This document shows positions 22,951 through 41,300 of a stretch of DNA of 64,000 nucleotides, piece after piece. The notes under the pieces are model-generated. The model was not told the DNA's origin. It did not search any database and was given only the letters and a program-made list of their open reading frames with translations. How positions within the stretch are numbered: the first letter of the stretch is position 1; the number at the start of each line of letters is the position of its first letter. The position numbers and the translations under genes were made by a program. Source of the DNA: Apostichopus japonicus (lineage: Eukaryota; Echinodermata; Holothuroidea; Aspidochirotida; Stichopodidae); NCBI RefSeq assembly GCF_037975245.1, contig NC_092579.1:14704178-14768177 (forward strand). Reading direction: 5' to 3'.

Positions 22951-23288
22951 CATTAGTGAGAGAGGAAAATGGAAACGTCAAAAAATGGAGTTGTCGGTGT
23001 AAGGGGTAGGGTGAGTCACACATTTACGAAATCATTGATCCGTCACTGGCTACCCTTCAGCGCTGTAATGATGTCACTGTTCCTCTTTCTCTTCCCGATG
23101 TCTTCGCGTTTTTCTTTTACTCCCTCCTTTTCTCCTTTTTCTCTCTTTCTTCATTTTCTTTTCCCTTCCTTCCTCTCCTCCTCCTCTTTTTCCCCCTTTT
23201 TTCCTTTTTTCTTCTCTTTTTTTTCTCTTCTCTTTTTCTTACCCGGGGGGCGCGCACCCCCAACACCCCCCCCCTGGATACGCACCTG
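22951..23288. mobile_element. Dispersed transposon-derived repeat, copy 2
   Basis: Second copy of the sequence at 467-830, with the same order of blocks, C/T-only tract and terminus. It forms the right end of the possible composite element that begins at 21094. No protein-coding potential beyond low-complexity frames. Confidence 0.72.
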
Positions 23289-24130
23289 ATATACGCACAT
23301 ACACAAACTTGACTGCATAAGGTCCAGTGGATGCAAATCATCGAACCAAACATGCTCTATATTATTTGCGTAGAGAACACATGCTATTAACCGAGTGAAA
23401 GGAAATGAATTTAAGTGGTATATGACCCAGGCTGTATAGGAAGCCCGCATGAGTAACTTCACTAATGAAAACGTGACAATTATTTGGCAGTATTTATTAT
23501 TGAGTGCAGCTTACGACAAGCTTGGTTACAACATTTCTTTGTAATACATTCTAAACAGCTCCACCTCACACGCATCGTCACAATACCCTCATTGACCTTA
23601 ATATTATGTCATTCACGATGACTGACAAAACCTTCTGTTCACGTTGAGTGACGTCAATGATGCCATTGTTGTTATCGATCGATATTTCTGGTCACCACTG
23701 ATCCGCCAATCCACAATTACAATAGCCTGCCCTATATGGAATTAAAAACCGTCCGTATTTCATCCTATTGAAAATGAAGTATCCTTTTCTTGAAGATGTT
23801 TTCAATGGCTTTCCCGTCATTAAATTGATCATGCAAGTAAGTGAGGTTTACTTGGACTTGCCATGCAGCTATACCACTAATATCGATGTTATATCTGTAT
23901 GATCTCAGTTATGTTCTCAACCGCCCTTATAATCCTACTCCCTACCCCTCCCTTTAATTTGTCTCTTCCTCTCTCAAAAAGGTTCTCTTTAGAAGTAACT
24001 TGGGGAAATGTACAAAAACTATGAAAATGCACGTGAAATAGCGTTACAAATACGTCACAAGCGAATGCTCAAATCGCCTGTTATTGCTGCTACTGCATTC
24101 GAGACAGGCCTCATATCCCGACTGCTTTTA
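23289..24130. other. Intergenic, nothing recognised
   Basis: No coding region, RNA or repeat family I can name in this 0.8-kb stretch. Confidence 0.55.
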
Positions 24131-24537
24131 GACCTCTCCCCGGGGGCGAATTTTTTTTTCCCAAACAGGTTCTCAATTGTGTATAAATAGTCGCTCATGA
24201 TTGGTCGGAAAAGTTACGTCATAACAATAAAACCCTTCACTTCGAGGTTATCAAAATGTCTGCATCCATTCGTTGCAACGAAGATATACCCGTTCAAAAT
24301 TACCCGCAGCTTTTCGTAAATATATGTAGATGTGTTTGGAATTGGTTTAGACATAATGAGCACACTAGTTTTGTATGATCTACTTTGATCGAAGATTTCT
24401 GCGAAGGCATTTATCGATAACATCGCACAGTGAAAGTTTCGTACAGGGGTACATAACACATGCGATATAGGCCTATATGTATTATAACTGTGTACACAGT
24501 GCAGTGTGACGGAAATACATCATACTGTAGCATGGTG

Positions 24538-25125
24538 GGCTCATAATTGACGCACTTAAGGATTTGATCAACGATTTCTATCAAGGAAAAATCAAAATCA
24601 CTCAACTGTATGTTTTTCATATGTGTGGTTCCTCAGAAATGTAATGATCTCAATATATTTATTGTTCTGTGCATATGCAACGTACAACTGAGCAGAACTT
24701 GACCACAAAATGTCTGCCGTGTCAAGTTCTTTCATATACCCCTAAATTGACACATTCGTCGATAAGCTAACTGTAGTGAAGGCTTTAGTATACATCCATT
24801 GACTTTAGATGCTGTTTGCTATACTTTGAGCCTCTAAGCTTAGACAGATCAGGTCCCAGAGAGTAGTGTTGTCCATGATATTGAGGAAATGTTGGTTATT
24901 TTTAGGGTGCAAAATTTCCAAATGCCCCAAAAAAAGCGTACAAAACCGGGGGAAGGGTGTTAAATGCTTAAAAATTCCACAATCTGGTCATCAAATAGCT
25001 GAAATGGATTCAAACTCATGAAATATGTAATTCTGCTTGACTGCAAAAAGTTTAGGTGGCCTGCTCTATCGTTGCTAGTAATAATTGAAGGTGCGTCAAT
25101 TACGGGGGTGCGTCAATTACTTGAC
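24538..25125. mobile_element. Possible short inverted-repeat element
   Basis: TAATTGACGCACTT at the left (within 24538-24559) is inverted as AGGTGCGTCAATTA at the right (25088-25101), and the right copy is followed by a direct repeat GGGTGCGTCAATTAC. This is a weak case for a nonautonomous DNA element; no flanking duplication is evident. Confidence 0.3.
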
Positions 25126-25325
25126 TATACACCAAACTGTTTTGCGTATATTCAAGGCTGAACTCGCGTCGTGACTGGGCTGATTTTGGTGTAGGCCTAC
25201 CCATTCCACGAAACGAATTCCGATTTCAATAGAACGGCTGACGAATCTTGGATGGCGTAAACACGAAACCGATAGAATGTAGCGTATGCATCATAAGTAA
25301 GGTCAACATGTTATCCAAGCCTTAA

Positions 25326-26949
25326 AGACCAACTATGGAGACTTTTCGATGAACATAAAATCCCACCATTTTTCATGTATGTAATCCTTAACTGACTCCA
25401 ATTACATTGCTGTAATTAACTTTACCAATTTCGGACGTTAAATAAGTGAAAAATGGGACGAAAAGTCAGCTTCTATTTCAGACATTCCTGAAACATTCCT
25501 AAGACATCAGGTGACCATGTGACGTCAACGTTTGTATACCTCACTCACAACTATACTTTTAGTGTGTAAAGTCGTATACTTGAGCTGCCAAAAACATCAA
25601 CGATATTACTCCTTTTTCCTCAAAATGTCACAATTCTGTGTTGTTGGAGGTTGCAGTTATACCTCATCCAACAAAAGCATCAGCTTTTTTAGATTTCCGA
25701 GTAAAAGAACCGACGTAAAACGCCGCAGACTTTGGATCAATTTTTTGAGATCCACGCGGAAAGATTTTTCAGCACCCGGAGTATCTCATGCCCATGAGTC
25801 CACATGCATGACCCTGCTTCTGTGTATGCTGCAAATGTCTCATTCTGTGAAAATTATATACTGTCGATAGCTGTGTCGGACCATGGTCGGACATAGCTAA
25901 TGTGAAATTGACCGTAAACACGCCCTGGACGTCCTTACATGTAACATTATATCACGCAATTGACAGTAATATATTTACTGTAAGAGATGACCGTATATAT
26001 ATACCGTGCCAAGGGTATAGCATTGTTAGTACATGTACGGTAGTTAGTTACAACTCTCGCCGGCGTTGGCTCACAGCATGTGTAAATAGCCATGTTAGGA
26101 TTTATCTATTTCATTTGTTGTATTCCAGTATCGTGAGTTCGTGATACATGTGTAATATTGTCCGTTCTGTTTATTCCGACATCTGCATGGTCCAAGGAGT
26201 TGAATGAAAACGGTAGTATGTAGCGATCGGACGTTTTATTTCGTTAGTGACTGTCTTGTGATTGTGGGATGTTAGTACTGGTCAAGGCCTGTTTCAACTA
26301 GACCTAACTCTATGGAATTACACAGACTCACGGTAGTTTTTCGCCCAGATTTGAACAAGAAACGTGGATTAGGATATTCACTGCTAAATTTTTTTATTGA
26401 CAGGATACTTTTTCTGTGTTTGTATACTTTTGGATATTAAAACGAGTAAGTACTATGTAAGTATATTGTACGGACAGACCTATTGACGCTACGCTATGTA
26501 AAAGATGCCTCCATTTGAGTGGAAATTTTGCTAATAAAATAAGCAATTCAACTAAAATTTCTGCTTATAATTGTCTTAAAACTTGTTGTTAACCTTCATG
26601 TGTTCTTGTTTTAAGCTAACAGCTTTTCAAACGCTCGAAATTGGAAGTCAAAAACAGTACAATTGTTCGCTATCTGTGTACAAACAGTGCCTATATCAGC
26701 GTTTGATTTTCGCGGTATACAAACTTTGACGTCACACGGTGACCAGAGGCTCCTTTGGGTCAATCTCTGTTTTCAGACATTCCAGAGGTTCATGTCACGT
26801 GACTACCCAAAATGTCCATTTTCGTGGTCGTTTTTGATGGGTTATAGTAGGTTTCGGAAGATTATTTTTTACACATGTTGATTATGGGTATGTAAACTCC
26901 TAAATTAATGGAAAATCTCAACAAAAAAAATTGCCTCCATATTTGGTCT
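25326..26949. mobile_element. TTAA-flanked DNA transposon, Kolobok-like, with THAP remnant
   Basis: The ends are AGACCAACTATGGAG at the left and CTCCATATTTGGTCT at the right, 14 of 15 paired as inverted repeats, each abutting TTAA (25322-25325 and 26950-26953). Long subterminal arms are also inverted: GGTGACCATGTGACGTCAA...GTTTGTATACC (to 25540) against GGTATACAAACTTTGACGTC (from 26714). TTAA target duplications occur in piggyBac and Kolobok elements; a THAP zinc finger in the transposase is a Kolobok trait, and the start of one is present at 25625. At 1624 bp with no transposase core, this is a deleted, nonautonomous copy. Confidence 0.82.
25625..25790 (+). pseudogene. THAP-domain N-terminal fragment (transposase remnant)
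   Basis: The frame starting at ATG 25625 reads MSQFCVVGGC, then SFFRFPS, a basic RRRLW, and NFLRSTRKDFSAPG. This fits the THAP zinc finger: start Met, first Cys pair (C-x4-C here), FxFP-like FFRFP, and the invariant Trp. The second Cys and His that complete the C2CH site are missing in the contiguous frame; after SAPG the reading continues as unrelated sequence to a stop at 25870. A GTATCT after GGA (about 25778) could be a splice donor, so this may be exon 1 of a transposase whose later exons were deleted. It lies inside the TTAA element, which fixes its likely origin. Confidence 0.75.
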
Positions 26950-27337
26950 TTAAAAGTAAAAGTTAGGGCGTTTGCAGGGAAACCGCGTAACAAGACTTTA
27001 TTAAGTGTCAGTGTGTAACTCAGTGTATGTCTTCGAACTATCAAGCGTTTGATGCTGACGTCACGAGCAATCTGATTGGCTGAAAACTCCGTAATTGAGA
27101 ACCTGTTTGGGAAAAAAAAAATCGCTCCCCGGGGTCCATTTACTGAAGTGTCATATTGACATTGTAATATGCTGAATGGCGTCATAAACATATTTTCCAG
27201 TGACGTGCAGAGGGTTGCAAAGTTGTTGGGGACAACTTTCTAACCCCATCCCGACTGATTTAGCTAGTGGCATGGACCTTCTTGGAAGGGCGTTCCGTGT
27301 CCGAAAAAAATATGTAGTTCATCCCAGACTGCCATGT

Positions 27338-27452
27338 TATAACCCTCTATTATAACCCTCTATTACAACCACCGAGTGTTATAACCCTCTATTATAACCC
27401 TATTATCCTCTCTATTATATCTCTTAACCCTCTCTATTATAACCCTCTCTAT
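27338..27452. repeat. TATAACCCTCTAT-type short tandem repeat
   Basis: Irregular array of roughly 13-bp units, with shortened and C/T-rich variants, six to eight copies. It resembles telomeric C-strand only superficially. Confidence 0.85.
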
Positions 27453-29879
27453 TGAGCCATTTACCCCGACTGACGATGGTAATGCAAGGCTATACACCCC
27501 ACCCATCCCGCCTGTTGCGCACAATTCCCAGGACCTAAAGGCGAAACTATGCTGCGAAGAATGGGGTGTGTTAAAGCGTTAAAAAATATGGTTGTCAGGA
27601 CTACAAGTCTAAAATTTCCTGACATCGCTGTAACTTCCAAACGACAGCTCCCAAAGCGTCGACACCACACGTATGGAACACTCAAGTGATTCATTTGATT
27701 TCCGTACTCCTCAAATTCCATTAAAATATAATGGCGTGCGCAGAGGGTGTGGTGGGGTGGGGGAGTGTTTATTCGGTTGCTTTTTTACAATCAGTCGGGA
27801 AAGAATTAGACCACTCTCTGTCCGGGAATTTTCTCCAGGACGCCCTCAATACATCTCCCTACCTAAATCATTCGGTGATTTAACCCCCCCCCCCCTTGAA
27901 CCCTGTTACTGTGGAATATCATTTATGGGTGTGTGTTTGTGTGTGTGTTGCTATCAAACTGGATGTCGAAATGTATTGATCCTCCCGGAAGATTATATCA
28001 CGAGGCGACAGGAGTATTATCAGCTGCATGATAATGACGTAAGCAGTGGGTGAGGGGAGGGGGGGGGGGGGTGAGGGGCAGTTTTTCACGCCTTACGCAT
28101 CTTACTCTACTTACCGTGGTCCCCGGGGTGAAAGCGGTATTTAGCATATTCATAGCCGAGCTAGGCAGGCAATGTTCAAATCCAGAGGTTATTACTGCTA
28201 ATTGTATTACAATAAAGGTTTTTGTTTCAAAGTTCCACACTAAGAAATTGCCGTTTTGGACAGACGTTCAATACAAATCATTCACACCATATGACACTTT
28301 CAGAAGCTCTATTTCTAATTTTATTTGTTGATTAAATCGACAAATAGGCGACGTATGCTCTTTCTGTGCCGTACAATTTTCGAATAAGTTGCGTGAAATA
28401 CCCATTCTACCGCTAAATTTGAGAATTATTTTGTATTTCTTTACCGCCAAACTTTTTCGCAGGTCAAGAGCAACGAAAATGGCCAAATCCTGGAATGGTA
28501 ACTCAAATTCGGTACATAATTTGTTCAAAACTATGTGCCTATGATACAGCGCTATACATGAAACAGAAACCATGACACTTAAATGAACTTTGACAGTTCA
28601 TGTTTGGATGTAATATAGGTGTAACATTCCCAATATTGTGACTTTAATAATGCTTCTGACATAGCACGTGTAGGTTTATACGTACGTGTCAAACACCAAG
28701 TCGTGTGAGCGAAAGATCAGTTGTCTAAAACTTGGTATAGCGTCCATAACAAAACGCCACATTTCATTGCATTGATAGGTCAAAAAAACGCTGCATGCGG
28801 TCTCATTATTTGATAGACCTACCCCTCCAAACATTTATACAGGAGACGCTGTTTAAAAATGTTGTAAAATCGTCAGAAAAAAATCTATCGCGTGTACACT
28901 GTCGTAAAAATTAACGCGTCATGATGCTATCGATTTTGTAAACAAGACGCTAGAACCACATTGACATTTGACCTGTGCCATGACATTACGCTCATCTCTT
29001 GCTGAGCCAGGAGATGACTGGGTGTGACGTGAAATACGTGAAGAAGCTACACTGAACGTGTGCCTATAACACTACATAGAGTTTCATAACAACCTCAGAA
29101 TTATACCATTTTCCACAGGGTATTGTGATTTATGATGTTCAATAGAATTCGATATTTCTCTGTGTATTAACAACAGTTTTACACTGAGCCACTGGGAATC
29201 GAGCGCATGTCTAATTGAGTGAATCATGTGCTGTCTTGTACTGAAGGCTGTATAAAGTATACTGTCTGTGGCTTCATAATGAACGCAAATTAGAAACATT
29301 ATCTTCCCCCGCCTAATGAAGACGGTTTCGCACGATCCAAAATATATGCATAAATGAAAGGTGAGAAACTGGTGTAGGTTCATTTTTTCCAGTGTGAAAT
29401 TATATTCCTTCTATCTGTTCTTCTTTTATTTTTTTGTCTACTCCTTTTTTTTCAGTGTAGGCTACTCTTAATGTTGTTGTTGTCGGAATACGATGTCTGA
29501 GTTGCGCCAACTGTTAGACACTACCGTATTACAGGAAAATCAGTATTTATTAACATGCTTAGAAATCTAGCAAGGAGGATAAACAAGGGTAATGAATAAA
29601 GAATAAGATTACATAAATTGTGCACGTGCATGTTAGATCATGTCAAAGTGTTCAGTATATGTTACATATCACACCATTCAATACCAACCGACCCTAGAAC
29701 CATGTACTGACATGGACAGTTAATCAAGGGTTGTCGGTATAAACTGGTGAACATTCTGTCACTTATGCTGTTGTAAACAGCAGCGTCCTCGAAGGGCGGG
29801 GAATGTTACCCCCACATCCATCGTCAGTGTGGAAAAATGTCAATCTGGTTTTTTTTCCCGACAAAATTTAAAGTTTTTA
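27453..29879. other. Intergenic, no gene supported
   Basis: Open stretches of up to 126 codons exist on both strands but none resembles a protein family and they overlap each other. Short G and C homopolymers occur at about 27887-27897 and 28057-28071. Confidence 0.5.
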
Positions 29880-30035
29880 TTAGCGCAAACTTGCGTTTAG
29901 ACCTAATTATAAATCTAATATAATATACTGTGAACATGCCTCAGAATGGACCGTATATGGTCGTCTAAACTTTGATTGAGGACCCCACAGCCCCTACAAT
30001 TAAGGGAGCCGCATTTAACAACCACACCCCACATT
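29880..30035. repeat. Dispersed repeat family X, copy 2
   Basis: Partner of 18716-18880 in the same orientation, with the same ordered words (TTAGCGCAAACTTG, TAGACCTAATTAT, ATGCCTCAGAATG, GTCTAAACTT, GAGGACCCCAC). Internal sequence is diverged. Confidence 0.7.
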
Positions 30036-30586
30036 CGATTTTATGTATCCACTTACATCAGAATACAAGAGTGTCTGAATACAATTATAGACCTTATGGT
30101 ACTGGAATTGCTGTAATTCTTATTAATATTTTAATATCTTGTGAAGACTGAGTAAGTTTTGGGTCATTGCCTTTATTTCATCGAACTATAAGTTAGATAT
30201 GTCCACAAGTCATAACTCGAGTAGCCATGCTTTTAAGAATTCATTAAGTGTCGATGTAGTAGTATATGATAAAGCTCAGTGAGCGCTTCGTTCGATTCCA
30301 ACAAAATCTTCTGCTTCTGCTGTACGAACCGCGTAATTCTCCGCGGATGCTAGGAGGAAAAGGAATGCTATTCTGAAGCTAGCCGGCTGAGAACAAATGT
30401 GCCGGGGAACCGACAAGATGTAATTAAGCTTCTTTCATTTACTTAACGGAAAAAATGTTTGTCGATCCTTTCTAGTATTGAATAGTACCAGAACAAATAT
30501 TGCGAAAAGATCTTGTTTACAAACATTTGCTTGAAGAAAGACCATGTGGCTTATCTCTAGTCTTACTTCGAGTCCGCCATGAACTT

Positions 30587-30700
30587 ATTACCATAACAAC
30601 GACCACGCTGACAGCCTAGTGATACCAGCCAATCCCAAGTGTCATATTACAGACGCGCATCCCGCCCCTTGGAGACGTTTATCCAATCATAACGGACGTT
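30587..30700 (+). promoter_or_regulatory. Candidate FoxJ1 promoter with X-box-like site, CCAAT and GC boxes
   Basis: Clustered in about 110 bp: ATTACCATAACAAC (30587-30600), which fits the RFX X-box half-sites GTNRCC and RGYAAC with two deviations; CCAAT at 30629-30633 and 30683-30687; and a GC-box-like CCCGCCCC at about 30661-30668. The area is GC-richer than its surroundings and lies 1.0 kb before the acceptor at 31713 that leads to the FoxJ1 start codon. A noncoding first exon between roughly 30700 and 30840 would fit, with GTAGGT near 30842 as a possible donor. This is an inference from motifs only. Confidence 0.4.
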
Positions 30701-31739
30701 ACAAAATACTCGGCTGTTGATGTGCGTTTATTCGTTGCCAGGAGCTGAGACTGTCAAAAACTCCATTCATTGTTTTGATGTATCCTTGCGTACGTCGTAT
30801 TTTGAAGATCATCATTTGAAGCTAAACAGCTGACTTCACAAGTAGGTTAGCAATTTTCACTCCAGTCTGTGAAGTCCGTATAGCCCAGTGGTCGAACGTA
30901 AATTTGTCTTTTTGCCCAAGAGGATACACATTTTGAAAGTAATCATGAATTCTTACGCATATTTGTGATTTTCATTTGCTTCTGGAAAGTAGAGGATCGA
31001 CTTTTAATATCTTTCTCCAAACGTGTTTCGATTTGTGGTTTGACTAGCCTCAAGCACTGACTTTCTCTGTATTACTGTTGTGTTAGAGGTCAAGAGTAGG
31101 AATTCAAAATACTTGGAATTACCGTGGTATATTAGCATATTGGCACGTTTTCTTGTTCTGGTGAGCAAACGACTTTCTTAAAATATATTTTGTGTTTAAA
31201 CGTACCCTAGACTAGGCCGTAGTTAGGCATCAAAGTTAGCCAATTAGGCTAGGCCATAACTCTATCCCTAACTAACTAACTAAAGGTACAACAATTTATG
31301 ACCCAATTTGACAAGTTAGTGCATGATTTTCAAATTACTGTGAAGCATTTCTGATGCTTTGATTCAGATCATTGTCAACACTTTCCCTGAGCCCTGTATA
31401 GCCATAACATGACTTGATGGTACAAGTTGTTCATTATGACCCATGGTGAATGACCTAACTAATATAGGCCTAGGCTACGATTCTGTGTCAGCAAGTTCAT
31501 TATAAATTTGGAATTCCATATAGGCCTATAGCAAAACGTAATGCAAAGTTGCAATGCGGTACAAAGGTAAAGCAGTATTGTACGCAAGCCATCATAAGTT
31601 ATTTTCAGTTACATGTGAGAAATTAAGTTTGTCAAGTGATGTTAATACACAGTGCAAAACACCCTATTGTTCCCCACTAATTTTGTAAATGTTTCTTATT
31701 TTTATCACATCAGGTTACTACACCTTTTGAGGAGCTCAA

Positions 31740-37784
<6,045 letters not shown>

Positions 37785-40700
37785 TACTAAGTACTACTTA
37801 AAACGAATATATTGCCAACAGTTTTTTTCAAGAGACAATTGTGTGAAAGTATTCACATTTGAGATGCGATATGCCTTCAAAACTTGTAAATAGTGAAATC
37901 AGATTTGTTTTATAGAAAAGGCAAAAGATTTTCCTTGTTGTCTTGAGCTGCCCTTTCAGAACATTGCTGTTGTATAACAACTATCAGAGAAAATAACAGT
38001 TTTCTCCCCACCCTGTAGAATGTTAAGAGCTTGATGATGTACAATGATGTGGCCAGTTAAGTACAATTCTTTTTTTCCTCAGAGAGGTGTTATTAGGCTC
38101 ATTCATGGAGTCACAAGTTCAAAGTTTTAAGAGATGAAAATATATACATATATTTGCTGTGAGCTGGCTCTCGTTTGCAATTTTTAAAGAAATTCATTCT
38201 CATTATTAACCAGCAAATGTATCATGTGTGAAAAATTTGCATATATATAAATATATATATATACCTCAGTACTTTGTGTTTATAAAGTGAGTAAAATCTC
38301 AAAATCATGTGCTTCTAATATCTAATTACCATCTTTCCTAGTCAGATATTTTGACTTCAATCAGTTGATCCTATTTCTCTGAAAATATCTCACAAGAGGA
38401 CAGTAAATAATTTTTTCCTTTGGAAATCTGCATCTTGGATGTTGCAGCTCTCATGAATGTTTTTGCAGACCAACTATGACTAATGGTCAGGTTAGAGAAA
38501 CAGTATTGATTTCCAAGTACTATATTATCATGTACCTGCATTACCAGTAGACAAAGAAATTTAAATACAACACTTTCTCATCAAAAAATTGTATAATTTT
38601 ACAAGTGGTTTTCTTTCGTGAAGTTTTTCGTCGTGAAGTGAATTTTTACATTTTTTTTTTTCATTTCTCTTTGTGACTATTTCTGTCTAAACCATTCACC
38701 ACCGCACTACGTGATTGAGTTCCTGTTACAAATTAATTACATTACTGTTCTGCAAATGTCAACCCAAAATTGACACATACTGAGATGACGGAAAATCATG
38801 TTGACAGTTGTATGGTTACTAACTTCTTGCTGGCAAACAAAGTCGTCAATCGGTAACAACCTTATTGATCTTATAAAACTAAAAAATTTGAAATGATTAA
38901 AAAATTAAAAATAACAAAAATGATGCAATTTTTCATCAGGTTTACCGACAGATCATAAATCTGCTTCATAAAAAAAAATTGTTAAGAAACATCCTACAAG
39001 TCCGTACCTGTGCAACACAAAAACTGTGTACGTGTCGTGACTTTCTAAAAGCGAGATGACTGATAGGTTTATTACTAACCTGGTAGGAGTTAATGATTAA
39101 ACTAGCTCCTACGATCTTCAATTTTGACTGGGAATCACTTCTAGGTGAGCAACACAGACAATGTACAAACTTAATGAGGTACTAGATAAAGTTACAGTTT
39201 GAATGATGCATTGTGGATAGCATTTCACCCCTGAGTTATTTGTGCCGCCAGAGTCTCGATATTGAAACAAACGCGGAGAGTATTCTCTCTGGCTGTTTTT
39301 ATTCTGAGACCGTTCTTTGAATCGACACTTTCTATGCAATAATAACATCTTTGTAGTATAATGAATAAAAAGCAGCTTGAGAAATAAATGATGCTTTGAC
39401 TGTGTTTTAATTGATTTGTCTGATTCAAGAATCATATTCTCTTTTTGTGGATGGAGGAGGGTGGTGGGAAGGAAGGTTGGGGGGCTGGGGTTGGTTTGGA
39501 TGTTAAAATTTAATTAAGTTTGACAAGAATATAGGATACACACATCCCTGCCTTGGCCTACATAACCGATTGCCCTTAGAGGGAGGGAAGAATACCATGA
39601 AACAGACAATGTAATTGAGATTAATATCACAAAATACAACAGACTGTATGAACTGGTTCACAACTTTTAAAAGAGTTAAGACCACTTTCTATTACCAGTT
39701 AAACTTGTCAAGTTATGAAAGTGTGTGTACAGACTTCAAGGCCTGGTGGGGGGGGGGGGGGAATCATGAGTGAGGGTTATCGCTTACACTACCTGTAGTA
39801 GTTCTTTTAAAATAAGACCAAATGTGTAAGCAATAGTAAGATGCATCTTAATGTAAAATAATGGGAAACACAACAGGAAGCTTACATGTTGGTTATTAGT
39901 CTGGTGTGGTGGCTAGTATAGTGAAAAAAAGTTTGTGAATAAGGGATGAAAATGCTTCATGGATCCACCTAGTATGATAAGAGAAGTGTAATAGGCAGCA
40001 CAAATCTGGAAAAGGAAGACTGCATTTCCCCACTGTTGTAGTTGGATGAGATTTTATTGACCTCCTACCCCCCCCCCCCCACCACCATCTCCACTAACTT
40101 AGCTTTTGAAAACTTGAGTCACATAAAACCATGACAATGAGACTACTGCAGTGTAACATTAGCCGCTAATGTGCCCTAAAACTCCAGTGAAATTATTTAG
40201 GTCAGTTTAATTTCTACTCACAGAAGATATATTTTATCCTTCTACATTCTATGTGATGTCCACTGAGAATACCAATTCTGGTTGAAGTATTAACTCTATT
40301 ATAAACCTGGAAATTTAAGGAATTTACCAGCATTTCCTTCATGGCATTTTGGTCCCAAAAGAAATTAAAGAAAAACTCCCGCTACATAACCAGATATTTT
40401 ATAGTGCATCTGAACCTATCCCAAAGGTATTGTTCATAGGGTTCAACAACAAAAAATATCAAGGGGAAAAAAATTGAGAATTGGTAAATTTCACCCAATC
40501 TGTGGTACATGTAATATATAAGCACCTTTAAACAGCATGATTTAAATGTTCTTTGTAGATCAAGCTTTCATAAGACATTCATGAACTCCAACCAGGTGAA
40601 TCTAGAGAGTTGTTACATACAACATTTACCACTGGGGAAAACAAAATGTTTAAAATATTTCCAAAATTCTGAGCTGTCCATGATCAAACTATTTGGATAT

Positions 40701-41009
40701 TAGACCTGTATTGGTGAATAAGGTATTAGTAAAATATGGGCTCATAATTGTGAGTTTTGATGATCTACGAATTGAATGTGTAATACTTTGCAAGTTTGAT
40801 TGTATAAATGATCTAGTAAAATACAGTTATGAGAGCTGATGTAATTTAATACGGCGGTCGTAAACAAATTGTTTGCATGTCGAACAAACCGTAAAAAAAA
40901 GAATTGGACAAGAAGCCCAATTTGGCAGTCAATTTGTTTCAATCTTCAACAAACACCTCGTTACTACAGATAACACTGCATCATATGTATATTTAGAACA
41001 CCTTGTCAC
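37785..41009 (+). other. FoxJ1 3' flank and intergenic sequence
   Basis: The beginning should be the FoxJ1 3' UTR; a likely end was not fixed (candidate AATAAA near 39363, ATTAAA near 38896). G14 at 39748-39761 and C13 at about 40068-40080 are the main features. No other coding region is supported. Confidence 0.5.
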
Positions 41010-41300
41010 CATAGGAGTATGAGGCGGGGGGGGGGAGGGAGCTGGGGGAGGGGCTGCAGCCCCCCAACCAAATATATTCTAATTTGCAATATGTTTCAAT
41101 GGTTAAACTGATATTATTATTATTGTACCGACTTCTCCAATAATTCGATCCAATACGGCAAACGATTGTATGATATTGGCATGCAATGTTATTACCGATT
41201 CATGTATATGATACTCACATCAACATGTTGAACGCGCGCGAAAAATTCTGGTTATATTTTTCGGACAAGTCCTTACAGCCTTCCCAAATCAAATTGTTCT
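41010..41300. repeat. Dispersed repeat family Y, copy 2
   Basis: Shares with 22158-22450 a GGGGCTGCAGCCCC block near the start and, further in, TATGATATTGGCATGCAATG, ATTACCGAT, AACATGTTGAACGCGCGCGA and GGACAAGTCC. It may be a decayed DNA transposon because of the G-block/C-block edge, but ends could not be defined. Confidence 0.7.

Larger units (their letters stand above)
21094..23288. mobile_element. Possible composite hAT-like element (paired 16-bp ends, nested insertions)
   Basis: The left end CAGGCGCGTATCCAGG at 21094 and the reverse complement of the right end, CAGGTGCGTATCCAGG (ending 23288), match at 15 of 16 bases, and both are followed by a GGGG(GG)CGCG-type block. This would define a 2.2-kb element containing the two smaller elements listed inside. 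The 8 bases flanking each side (ACTATATG, ATATACGC) do not match convincingly, so the two ends could instead belong to separate copies. No transposase reading frame is seen. Confidence 0.45.
24131..27137. mobile_element. Pair of inverted arms enclosing 2.8 kb, possible outer transposon
   Basis: At 24131-24180 the sequence includes CCCCGGGGGCGA, a T tract and CCCAAACAGGTTCTCAATT. At 27091-27137 the reverse complement has the same order: CCCCGGGGAGCGA, T tract, CCCAAACAGGTTCTCAATT. Weaker inverted similarity, including ATTGG and GACGTCA-like words, extends inward about 50 bp. Either these are the ends of one old 3-kb DNA element into which others inserted, or two copies of a short element in opposite orientation. 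No target-site duplication is clear. Confidence 0.5.

Noticed and set aside
21086-23296. 8-bp target duplication for the 21094-23288 composite
   Set aside because: ACTATATG and ATATACGC differ at most positions; the composite rests only on its paired ends.
27338-27452. Interstitial telomeric repeat
   Set aside because: Units are TATAACCCTCTAT-like, not regular TTAGGG/CCCTAA hexamers.
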